From: Prevotella sp.
GTDB taxonomy: Bacteria; Bacteroidota; Bacteroidia; Bacteroidales; Bacteroidaceae
Assembly (NCBI GenBank): GCA_017477435.1
Contig: JAFUVV010000019.1
Coordinates: forward strand, 1 to 37,831
Direction of reading: 5' to 3'
DNA length: 37,831 bases
Position numbers and translations under genes: made by a program. Under the pieces are notes generated by a model. The model made no database searches. It saw only the letters and a program-made list of their open reading frames with translations, and was not told the origin of the DNA. Position 1 is the stretch's first letter. Each line of letters begins with the position of its first letter. This document shows, piece by piece, positions 7,562-14,538 of the stretch.

Positions 7562-8062
7562 TTTACACTCCAGGGCATAATCATCCCCGAACCTGACTTT
7601 TTGAAACATTTCAAAACGTCTGAGCATACGCATCATTGTCTCATAGTTTTTTTCATCAGTAGGAGAATAATTCTTCACATCAAGGAATTTCCTAAACCAG
7701 TAATAAAAATCCTTCTGATCTTTCCCTTCTTCCTCGTATTTTCCGGGATGAAGTTTCATGTCTATCAACTTCTCGAATCCCGCACTGGTCAGGGATTCTT
7801 TGTTCTTGGCATTTTCATACAAATCTATCAATAATGCTTTCCTTGCAGAAACGGCAAACTCTAACCTAGCCCTCTCGCTTGGACTGTACAGGATTTTGCC
7901 TTTGATACATTCTTTCTTGTCATCCCATGCGTCAGGATTAACAAGAAACTCAGATTTGTGAAATAACTGTATTTTTCGTCCATCTGATAACCGGAATCGT
8001 ATGAATACCTTGGAGTCCCGACTCCTTAAGGTTGTTCTTATGAATGCACGTACTGTTGCCAT
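7559..8062 (-). pseudogene. Tyrosine recombinase (integrase), N-terminal fragment cut by the IS21 element
   Basis: The 167-residue remnant has the start of a Bacteroidetes phage/ICE integrase: an arm-DNA-binding domain (about residues 1-95, VFIRFRLSDGRKIQLFHK, LVNPDAWDDKKECIKG) and the beginning of the SAM-like core-binding domain (about 104-165, KDFYYWFRKFLD, NYETMMRMLRRFE). The catalytic domain with its R-H-R-Y residues is absent. The frame ends at a TGA supplied by the IS end, and the last two codons also lie in IS sequence. The missing 3' half is not found on the other side of the IS, where Mu-like phage DNA lies instead. The fragment cannot recombine DNA. The start at 8062 lies about 50 bp after a good promoter. 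Confidence 0.85.
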
Positions 8063-8113
8063 ATCTGTTCAAGTTTGTTTTGTTTGTTCACCTAACTATC
8101 TCTTTTCGTTGTG

Positions 8114-8146
8114 CAAATATACAACATTTGCACAACATTTGCACAA
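8114..8146 (-). promoter_or_regulatory. Promoter of the integrase fragment, in tandem ACAACATTTGC repeats
   Basis: TATATTTG on the minus strand (8114-8121) matches the -7 consensus, with TTG at 8144-8146. The upstream sequence is an 11-bp direct repeat (ACAACATTTGC, at 8121-8131 and 8132-8142), possibly an operator or recombinase arm site. Confidence 0.45.
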
Positions 8147-8296
8147 CAACTATGAACAAATATAAACGCCGTTAAACATTTTTAAGAGTTCAAGAGTGTT
8201 CAAAAAAGTACTGAAATCCCTTTATATACGCTAATAAATGGCTTTTCTCCAAAAGGATAAAAGAACTTTTAACGACCTCCTACGAATGTTCACCTA

Positions 8297-8316
8297 TTCA
8301 AGTCCAGTAATCCCGA
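8297..8316 (+). other. Probable displaced tRNA 3' end (attachment-site relic, tRNA-Pro-like)
   Basis: TTCAAGT reads as a T loop (8297-8303), CCAGT as the 3' T-stem strand, AATCCCG as the 3' acceptor strand and A (8316) as discriminator; a strong terminator follows at 8327-8361. The 5' T-stem strand should be ACTGG but is ACCTA, so homology stops at the loop and no tRNA body is upstream. This is the form left at the far end when an element integrates into a tRNA 3' end. The G72-A73 end suits tRNA-Pro. The integrase fragment lies 235 bp away on the expected side. Confidence 0.4.
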
Positions 8317-8326
8317 CAGAGAGAAT

Positions 8327-8361
8327 CCAAGCCGCACAATTTTATGTGGCTTGGTTTTTTT
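8327..8361 (+). terminator. Rho-independent terminator downstream of the tRNA-like fragment
   Basis: A 9-bp stem (CCAAGCCGC / GTGGCTTGG with one G-U pair), a 10-nt loop and seven T (8355-8361). No protein gene precedes it on this strand, which supports its having served the displaced tRNA. Confidence 0.7.
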
Positions 8362-8414
8362 CGTTACCATTTCTTCCTTTTGCCGAATATGTGCCAGCCT
8401 ATGAGGGGAAGACC

Positions 8415-8618
8415 TCCAAAAATTGTCAGAAATAAATTCAGAAATTATATTTACGTTAAAGTCCTCCGACCATTGCCGACCATTTCCCGACCATCTAATG
8501 CTTTTAATCCTAAAGATATAGTTGTATGATAGTCGACGATAGTCGAAGGGAAAGGCTTCCAAAAATTGTCAGAAATAAATTCAGAAATTATATTTACGTT
8601 AAAGTCCTCCGACCATTG
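8415..8618. repeat. 61-bp direct repeat in two copies (8415-8475 and 8558-8618)
   Basis: The copies are identical over 61 bp and 143 bp apart. Each ends in tandem GACCAT-like words (GACCATTGCC, GACCATTTCCC, GACCATC after copy 1; ACCAT variants after copy 2). Sequence between the copies includes GATAGTCG twice, and a similar GATAGTCG follows copy 2, so the true unit may be about 143 bp. Confidence 0.85.
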
Positions 8619-8969
8619 GCAACCATCGGCCAACCATCATAAAAAGATAGTCGTGGGATAATCGCCGTTGGTCGGAGGGTGTTTCTCTTCTTGAGAGAGG
8701 GTGGGGAGGGGGCTTCTTACAGATTCTCTCCCTGTTTATCTGGGGTTGCTGAGAACTTAAAACAAATAACTGAAAACTTATAACCAAAACAGGCTTATAT
8801 GGACGCATTCCAGATAAGAAACACTGATTTTTGCCCTCAGACGCGTTTTTCGAGCATTTTGCCGATTTCAGCCACTTTTTCATGAAATCCTTCTAACTCC
8901 CTGTCATATATTCACTTGTCGCGATTCCCCTCCCCAGGAAGGGGTAAGGGGTGGGCCTCGCTTTCCCAT

Positions 8970-9061
8970 TAACCCAATGGGTTGACGTCGTCAAAGGGCC
9001 CAAGTAACAGTCTTAAAGGGCCCATCTAATGGCGTCAAAGGGCCCACTTATTGGCGTTGTT
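8970..9061. repeat. 22-bp-period intergenic array, GGGCCCA type
   Basis: GGGCCCA occurs at 8996, 9018 and 9040, exactly 22 bp apart. In an 11-bp register the words TAAC, GTTG, CAAA, AGTA, TAAA, TCTA, CAAA, CTTA alternate with 7-nt spacers, several neighbours being near reverse complements. It appears to be a degenerate member of the phased array family found at five other sites in the window. Confidence 0.6.
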
Positions 9062-9245
9062 TTTTCGTTTTAGGGTAGGAAAAATGTCTTTTTGGTCAGT
9101 TTTCATGTCCTTTTTGTCGGTTTTTGAGGCGTTTTTTGCTTGACGAGCCTTACCTCCGAAAATACCCTGAAATATTGCTTACGAATTGTTACTTTTTGTG
9201 TTTCTTGTGGCTTTTGTCGGGTGCATTTACCCAGGATACAACGCA

Positions 9246-9281
9246 AAAGGCTCCTCTGCCGGTTAGGGCAGGGGAGCCTTT
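9246..9281 (-). terminator. Terminator of the exported isomerase/oxidoreductase operon
   Basis: A 15-bp stem (AAAGGCTCCTCTGCC / GGCAGGGGAGCCTTT, one G-U) with a 6-nt loop ends in TTTT on the minus strand, 27 bp after the stop at 9309. Confidence 0.75.
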
Positions 9282-9308
9282 GGTTGTTTGTGGTTTCTTC
9301 TTAGGATT

Positions 9309-10220
9309 CTACACCTCGTCCCACTGTGTGCGAAGAAGGTTTACGGCATTTGTTACTGCCGTTGCTCTGTCTTCGCCTTTGAGTCCGCACTCGAAGCATA
9401 CGTATTTGTCGTAGCCTATTTCCTTGAGTGCTCGGAATCCGTCGCGATAGTCGTCGACGTCGCCATCTTCTCCAGGCATGTTTCTTGTTCCGCGGCTTGC
9501 CATGTGCACGTGTTGCAGGTATTTCTGTCCTGCAGCCCAGAAAGCGGCGTAGTCGGATGTTTCTTCCTTCATGTGCCAGAAGTCGCCCATGCACTTCACG
9601 CCTTCGCTCTGCGAATCGCGTGCGATGGCAGCGGCGTCGGCCACGAGGCGCATGTAGAAGCACTCGTCGCGGTTGAGCGGTTCGAGGATGACGGTAGTGC
9701 CCTGTGAGAGAGCATATTCGCCGAGCTCATGGAGCTGTTCGCAGAGATAGTTGCGTGTCTCCATGGTGTGAGGCTTGCATGGTTTCTGACCGTTGAAGGC
9801 CGGTACCATGACGACGCCTACCGATCCGAGTGCACCTGCTGCTGCGACGATTTCGCGCATGGTGGTGTCGAATTGTTTCTTCACATCGGGCTCTTCGGCG
9901 AGGATGAATCCGTCGAAGCCTGCGCAGATTGCCGACACTTTGATGTTGCGGCCATTGAGTGCTTTCTGTATTTCTTCTACTCGTCCTGCCAGTCCGCGTC
10001 CGCCGGGTTCAAAGCCTACTACGCCCAGATTCTCCATGAAGTCGAGCTTCTCGGCAAGTGTCTCGCCAGGGGCAATGCCTTCCTGGAACGACAGGTTGAG
10101 CACACCTTTTTTCTTGTCGCTCTTCTTGGTGCTTGCGCACGAGCTGAGCGTCAGCGATGGTGCTACGGCCAGTGTGGCGATGCCGGCGAGTGAACGCTGC
10201 AAAAATTGTTTTCTGTTCAT
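9309..10220 (-). CDS. Exported sugar phosphate isomerase/epimerase-like TIM-barrel protein
   Basis: The 303-residue protein has a Tat-like, lipoprotein-type leader (NRKQFLQRSLAGIA then LSSC with Cys28), so it is expected in the periplasm or on a membrane. The body is a xylose-isomerase-like TIM barrel (PF01261): likely metal ligands are Glu180 (ILEPLNRDE), Asp213 (GDFWHM), His239 (HVHMAS) and Glu277 (CFECG). The family includes isomerases, epimerases and 3-keto-sugar-processing enzymes; the substrate cannot be read from sequence. It is the last gene of the cytochrome-led minus-strand operon, 25 bp after the Gfo/Idh/MocA gene, and is followed by a strong terminator. Confidence 0.85.
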   Translation of the reverse strand: MNRKQFLQRSLAGIATLAVAPSLTLSSCASTKKSDKKKGVLNLSFQEGIAPGETLAEKLDFMENLGVVGFEPGGRGLAGRVEEIQKALNGRNIKVSAICAGFDGFILAEEPDVKKQFDTTMREIVAAAGALGSVGVVMVPAFNGQKPCKPHTMETRNYLCEQLHELGEYALSQGTTVILEPLNRDECFYMRLVADAAAIARDSQSEGVKCMGDFWHMKEETSDYAAFWAAGQKYLQHVHMASRGTRNMPGEDGDVDDYRDGFRALKEIGYDKYVCFECGLKGEDRATAVTNAVNLLRTQWDEV

Positions 10221-10245
10221 ATTAAGATAGATTTAAGGGTTTTTC

Positions 10246-11592
10246 TTACTCGCCGCCTGGCACGGGTACTGTGTACTTAGCGAGGTCGAGTGGGCCGAGT
10301 TCGAGCTTTGCCGGCATGTAGTCGAGCTCAGAAGCGGTGATTTCGTCCCATGTGACGGTCTTTCCAGTGTAAGCGGCTTCACGTCCCATGATACCTGCGA
10401 GAGTAGAGATGGCAGTAGCCTCCGACTCGTCGTGAGGTTCGCCCTTGCGGATGTGGTTCACCCAGTCGACATGCTCCAGCACGTATGGATTTTCCTGCTT
10501 GAACTCCTCGCGCATCTTGTCGTAGTCGAACTTCCAGATCACGTTGCCTTCGAGGTCGGTGATCTCGTCGGTTTCGCTCTTCCACATACCCTTTGTGCCC
10601 TGTACGTATTCGCCGATGTAGTTGCTGCATCCGTCGATCTGTCGGCACATGCTGTGGAGATGGATTCCGTTTTCAAATTCAAAGTCGACGCTGAAGTTGT
10701 CGTACTGGTCACCAGTCTTGCGGCGCTGGCGGCTACCGAATGCAGTAGCCTTGACAGGATGTTTGCCGAGCATCCAGAGGAACACGTCGATGTTGTGTAC
10801 GTGCTGCTCAACGATATGGTCGCCCGAGAGCCATTTCCAGTTCACCCAGTCGCGGATGTTCCATTCCATGTCGCTCCATCCTGGCTGACGGTCGCGGTAC
10901 CACAGCATTCCCTGATTCCAATATACGCATCCGCCTGTGATTTCGCCGATGAGGCCTTCCTGTATCTTTTCGAATGCTGCCACGTAGGGGCGCTCGTGGT
11001 GACGCTGTGTGCCGGTGACGACGCAGAGTCCCTTTGCCACTGCCTGCTTCGAGGCTGCCATGATGGTGCGGAATCCCTTTGGATCGACAGCAACTGGCTT
11101 CTCAAGGAAAGCGTGTACGCCCTTCTCTACAGCATACTGGAAGTGAGTTGGACGGAATGCTGGTGGTGTGGCGAGGATGACCATGTCGACCATGTCGATG
11201 ACTTTCTTGTAGGCATCGAATCCCACGAAGCATGCGTCGTCGGGAACGACCTGGTTCTTCTCTTCTGCGAGCATTTTCTTTGCATCGTTAAGGCGATCCT
11301 CAAACACGTCGCCGAGTGCTGCCACGGTGATGCCGTTGGCTGCTTCGAGGAGATCCTTCACTGCGCCTGATCCACGGCCGCCGCAACCTACGAGACCCAC
11401 TTTGAGCTCACGTCCGTCGATGGCCTTGTCGGGAAGCTCGGGCACGTAGTATTCGCCTTTCTTCTTAAGGGGCTTGCCACTCTTGTTGCCTCCTGCGCAT
11501 GAGGAGAGGATTGAAGAACTTACCACTGCGGTTGCACCGACAGCAGCTGAATAGCTTAGGAATTTTCTTCTGCTAATTTTGTTTTCGCTCAT
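10246..11592 (-). CDS. Tat-exported Gfo/Idh/MocA-family oxidoreductase
   Basis: The 448-residue protein begins with a twin-arginine signal (SRRKFLSYSAAVG) followed by LSSC (Cys32), implying folding with cofactor in the cytoplasm and export as a probable lipoprotein. The Rossmann motif GLVGCGGRGSG is at residues 66-76, the family lysine in EKP at 164-166, and a candidate catalytic histidine region at 259-269 (HIVEQHVHNID). Enzymes of this family oxidise or epimerise sugars with tightly bound NAD(P). Export suggests a retained cofactor that must be reoxidised in the envelope, for which the cytochrome encoded just upstream is an obvious candidate partner. It lies 54 bp after the cytochrome gene, in the same direction. 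Confidence 0.88.
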   Translation of the reverse strand: MSENKISRRKFLSYSAAVGATAVVSSSILSSCAGGNKSGKPLKKKGEYYVPELPDKAIDGRELKVGLVGCGGRGSGAVKDLLEAANGITVAALGDVFEDRLNDAKKMLAEEKNQVVPDDACFVGFDAYKKVIDMVDMVILATPPAFRPTHFQYAVEKGVHAFLEKPVAVDPKGFRTIMAASKQAVAKGLCVVTGTQRHHERPYVAAFEKIQEGLIGEITGGCVYWNQGMLWYRDRQPGWSDMEWNIRDWVNWKWLSGDHIVEQHVHNIDVFLWMLGKHPVKATAFGSRQRRKTGDQYDNFSVDFEFENGIHLHSMCRQIDGCSNYIGEYVQGTKGMWKSETDEITDLEGNVIWKFDYDKMREEFKQENPYVLEHVDWVNHIRKGEPHDESEATAISTLAGIMGREAAYTGKTVTWDEITASELDYMPAKLELGPLDLAKYTVPVPGGE

Positions 11593-11646
11593 AACTTTTT
11601 TATATTTAAATCAAAATTAATTTAGTTTTCTTTCTGTCCAGTTTTT

Positions 11647-13179
11647 TTATTTTGCGTTAACTCCTTCCGGCACTTCGCATACTACGCGGAATCCGATGCC
11701 CTTGATGTCGGAGTACCACCATATACTCTTCGGGTTCTGCGGGTCGGTCTTCAGCCATGCGTCGTGCTGTGTATGGCTACGTGCTGCGCAGCGCAGGTTG
11801 GCGGCATCGTCCATGTAGTAGCCTCCGCGCACCACATATTCATCGCCATCCTTGCAGATGGGGTCTTTGTCGCCGTCGTGCCACTTGCCGTAGGCGTCGG
11901 CGCTATATTTGTCGGCACAGTATTCCATTACATTGCCGAGCATGTTCTTCAGTCCGAATGGGTTTGCTTTCACCTTCGACGGCTCCTGTGTCTTGCCGTC
12001 GCTGTTGTTCAGATATACGATAAATCCGCTGATGGAGGTGGTGTCGACTCCGAATATCTTTTTGAAGAATCCCTCGTTGGTGAATTTCTTCGGGCTTCCC
12101 TCGAAGAAGTAAGGTGTCTCTGTCCCTCCGCGTGCAGCATATTCCCATTCGGCTTCTGTCGGCAGGCGATATTTCTTTCCTGTCTTCATTGACAGCCACT
12201 GGCAGAATGTCTCGGCCGCATAGTGGGTCATTGTTATAGCCGGTCGGTCGCCCATTCCCCATCCTTGGTCGGGAAATCCGAATGGTGGCGTAGGTCCGGA
12301 GATGGCATCTACGTCGGGCCGCGAGTTGTTGGCATAGACCACCGACGGCGGTGTGCGGCCTTCCGACATTGTCTCGTTGTAGAATGCCCAATACTGGTCC
12401 CATGTCACTTCTATCTCTGCCATGAAGAATGGCGATACCGAGATGTTTCTTTGCGGGGCTTCATCGTCTTTGTGGAATGGTTCGTTCTTCGGGCTTCCGA
12501 TGTTGAACTTGCCACCAGGCACAGCCACCATGTTTATCTTCACGGCAGTGCCGGGCACTGTCTCGGTGAAGTTCTTGAACTCTCTGACGGTTGCTGCCGA
12601 GTCGTATTTGATGCTATTGTTCACCACGGCGAGTCCTTCCATCTTGCCGTGCTTGTAGTTTGGATTGAAGTGTCCTGCGTCGAGGTGGCAGCTGATGCAC
12701 TGCAGTCCGAGTTTTTTCTCGTTTTCTTCGTAGTAGAGGTGAGCTTTCAGCCCGTCGTCCGACAGTTCCTTGGGGAAGAGGTTAGTGTGGCATTTCTTGC
12801 ACGACTCGTTGTATACGATCTTCTGTGCATATTCGAGTTCGCCTTTGCGTTCCCAGTTGATTTTCTCCTTGTCTTTTGTGATGTATGCCCAGATGTCTTT
12901 CATTCCCATTCTTGCCTTTGCCGTGAAGTGTGCCATCGTGCCTCGTGGCGGCAGGTGGCATTCGGCGCAGTCGGTGGTCACTCCGCTCTTGTTGTTGCTG
13001 CTGTGGTGCACAGACTGTTTCCAGGCGTTGTCGGCTTTCTCGTGGACATGGCATGCCATGCACGATTCGTTTGTCGACGTGCGTTCCCACATATCGTCGA
13101 AGGCGAGGGTGATGATTACTCCCACTGCAATCCATGCAATGGCAATCAGGAAAAATTTCTTTTTATTTGATTTCGACAT
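11647..13179 (-). CDS. NapC/NirT-type tetraheme cytochrome c fused to a SUMF1 (FGE-sulfatase-like) domain
   Basis: The 510-residue protein has one N-terminal membrane helix (about 9-27) and four CxxCH haem sites: Cys40-His44, Cys71-His75, Cys127-His131 and Cys161-His165, as in quinol-oxidising NapC/NirT/NrfH proteins. From about residue 216 a complete SUMF1/FGE-like domain follows (MVAVPGGKFNIGS; RLPTEAEWEYAARGG at 338-352; NPFGLKNMLGNVMEYC; RGGYY..RCAAR). The cysteine pair that binds copper in formylglycine-generating enzymes is missing (YYMDDAANLRC), so it is unlikely to make formylglycine. The frame is open back to 13266, but the promoter at 13227-13257 makes ATG at 13179 the start. It heads an operon with exported Gfo/Idh/MocA and isomerase genes and may carry their electrons to or from the quinone pool. 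Confidence 0.9.
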   Translation of the reverse strand: MSKSNKKKFFLIAIAWIAVGVIITLAFDDMWERTSTNESCMACHVHEKADNAWKQSVHHSSNNKSGVTTDCAECHLPPRGTMAHFTAKARMGMKDIWAYITKDKEKINWERKGELEYAQKIVYNESCKKCHTNLFPKELSDDGLKAHLYYEENEKKLGLQCISCHLDAGHFNPNYKHGKMEGLAVVNNSIKYDSAATVREFKNFTETVPGTAVKINMVAVPGGKFNIGSPKNEPFHKDDEAPQRNISVSPFFMAEIEVTWDQYWAFYNETMSEGRTPPSVVYANNSRPDVDAISGPTPPFGFPDQGWGMGDRPAITMTHYAAETFCQWLSMKTGKKYRLPTEAEWEYAARGGTETPYFFEGSPKKFTNEGFFKKIFGVDTTSISGFIVYLNNSDGKTQEPSKVKANPFGLKNMLGNVMEYCADKYSADAYGKWHDGDKDPICKDGDEYVVRGGYYMDDAANLRCAARSHTQHDAWLKTDPQNPKSIWWYSDIKGIGFRVVCEVPEGVNAK

Positions 13180-13226
13180 GAATATCTTTGTTAAGGTTTT
13201 TATGACTCGTTGGGCCATATTCCCTA

Positions 13227-13257
13227 CAAAATTACGAGAAAAAAGCGATACTGCAAA
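13227..13257 (-). promoter_or_regulatory. Promoter of the cytochrome-led operon
   Basis: Minus-strand TTTG (13254-13257), 19 nt, TAATTTTG (13227-13234): an exact consensus match. It fixes the start codon of the cytochrome gene at 13179, giving a leader of about 40 nt. Confidence 0.7.
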
Positions 13258-13272
13258 TTGAAACAAAAGAAA

Positions 13273-13332
13273 AAGCCTGCAGATTAAGCAATTTTAACAC
13301 ACTGTCGTGCTATTGCTTACGTCTGCAGGCTT
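13273..13332 (-). terminator. Terminator of the cytosolic oxidoreductase/isomerase operon
   Basis: A long interrupted stem (AAGCCTGCAGA with TCTGCAGGCTT; TTAAGCAA with TTGCTTA) is followed on the minus strand by GGCTTTTTCTTTTG. It separates the operon ending at 13358 from the cytochrome promoter. Confidence 0.75.
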
Positions 13333-13357
13333 GCTTTTCGGTTTTTATCCTTGACGT

Positions 13358-14524
13358 CTATTCTTCAACCCACTTCTGCCATTTTTTGTCGGTGGCTTGC
13401 GACGAGCGTACCATCGTTTCTATGAACTGCAGTCCGCGTACTCCGTCCTCCACGTTTGGGAAGTCGAGCATTTCTGCTGTCGGTGTCTCGCCTGCCTCTT
13501 TGGCCTGGACAGTCTTCACGAAGTTGCGATATATGTTGGCGAATGCCTCTATGTATCCTTCCGGATGTCCGCCTGGTGTCCGGGTGTTCCATTTGGCCAG
13601 CGATCCCATATAGCCGTTGCCTGTGCGTATGATTTCAGCGGGACGGTCGGCCCATCTCACAATCAGGGTGTTCGGTTCCATCTGGTGCCACTCAAATGTT
13701 CCTTTTTCTCCGGCGATACGTATTGCCAGCCGGTTTTCTTCGCCTGCCGACACCTGTGTTGCATGGAGCACACCATGCACGCCATTCGTGTAGTGGAGTA
13801 TTGCCACGGCGTCGTCGTCGATAGGACGTCCTTCGGCGAATGTGCTCAACTCAGCACATAGTTCGACGACTTTCTCTCCTGTGATATACTCCGACAGGTG
13901 CCATGCATGTGTACCTATGTCTCCCACGCATCCTCCTTTTCCCGACAGGCTTGGGTCGGTGCGCCATCCGGCGTTGTTTCCTCCCAGCAGTTCTATTCGT
14001 TGCGAGAGCCATCCCTGCGTGTATTCCACGTCGACGAGTCGTATGCGTCCCAGTTCTCCTGCTGCGATGCGCGATTTCATTTCCTTCACGGCGGGGTAGG
14101 CGGAATATGTGTGTGTCAGTGCCAGGGTGCGTCCTGTCTGCTCTACTTTTTCGCGTAGTTTCAGTGCCTCTTCCAGTGAGAAGGTCATTGGCTTGTCGAG
14201 CACTACGTCGAATCCCTTGTCGAGTGCGAGGGCTGCCTGTTCGTAGTGGGCTATGTTTGGCGTCACGATGGCTACGAAGTCCATGCGCTTCTCCTTTGGC
14301 AGTGCGGCCTCGCGTTCCATCATTTCTTTATAGTCGTGATAGATTCGTCCTTCGTCGACGTGCCACTTGCGGCCTGTCTCGAGCGATGTCTGATAGTTGC
14401 GGCTGAAGCATCCGCACACGAGTTCGATGTCATTCTCCATCAGTGCTGCCCGCAGATGGATAGGGCCGATCATGGCGTTGCCTCCGCCACCGACCATGCC
14501 CATTCTTAGTCTTCTGTTTGTCAT
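13358..14524 (-). CDS. Cytosolic Gfo/Idh/MocA-family oxidoreductase
   Basis: The protein is 388 residues counted from ATG at 14524; upstream frame to 14653 overlaps the preceding gene and has random composition. The Rossmann motif is GMVGGGGNAMIG (about 9-20), the family lysine is in LDKP (109-112), and GDIGTHAWH (201-209) supplies the usual Asp/His catalytic pair. No signal peptide is seen, unlike the exported paralogue encoded at 10246. The C-terminal half carries conserved pieces such as WNTRTPGGHPEGY that are common in Bacteroidetes members linked to sugar or inositol metabolism. It follows the isomerase gene by 14 bp and forms a two-gene operon with it. Confidence 0.9.
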   Translation of the reverse strand: MTNRRLRMGMVGGGGNAMIGPIHLRAALMENDIELVCGCFSRNYQTSLETGRKWHVDEGRIYHDYKEMMEREAALPKEKRMDFVAIVTPNIAHYEQAALALDKGFDVVLDKPMTFSLEEALKLREKVEQTGRTLALTHTYSAYPAVKEMKSRIAAGELGRIRLVDVEYTQGWLSQRIELLGGNNAGWRTDPSLSGKGGCVGDIGTHAWHLSEYITGEKVVELCAELSTFAEGRPIDDDAVAILHYTNGVHGVLHATQVSAGEENRLAIRIAGEKGTFEWHQMEPNTLIVRWADRPAEIIRTGNGYMGSLAKWNTRTPGGHPEGYIEAFANIYRNFVKTVQAKEAGETPTAEMLDFPNVEDGVRGLQFIETMVRSSQATDKKWQKWVEE

Positions 14525-14538
14525 GATATGGTTGTGTT

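Larger units (their letters stand above)
5012..7567 (+). mobile_element. IS21-family insertion sequence (complete, 2556 bp)
   Basis: The ends are inverted: both begin TGTAAAT when read inward (5012 rightwards; 7567 leftwards), and each carries two copies of the block AAAAGTATACCA in the same orientation. The left copies end at 5038 and 5062 (24-bp spacing); the right pair starts at 7518 and 7541 (23-bp spacing). Doubled inner repeats at each end are typical of IS21 transposase binding sites. The interior encodes istA and istB with overlapping stop and start. No direct target duplication is visible: the bases before 5012 (TTTACGCG) and after 7567 (CTCCAGGG) do not match. The exact end is inferred from symmetry. 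Confidence 0.88.
8362..9245. other. Repeat-rich non-coding region
   Basis: No convincing gene is present. Short open frames here have atypical composition and run through repeats. The region contains a 61-bp direct repeat, a C/G-rich stretch with possible hairpins near 8925-8960, and a 22-bp-period array at 8970-9061. Confidence 0.6.

Noticed and set aside
8291-8322. Intact tRNA gene near 8300
   Set aside because: Only the T loop and 3' acceptor strand are present; no anticodon or D arm can be found upstream.
8238-8883. Several 60-95-codon open frames on both strands
   Set aside because: They run through direct repeats, the terminator and GC-rich stretches; the two frames over the 61-bp repeat differ because the offset is not a multiple of three.
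13180-13266. N-terminal extension of the cytochrome fusion to 13266
   Set aside because: It would begin upstream of an exact-consensus promoter and precedes the membrane anchor.
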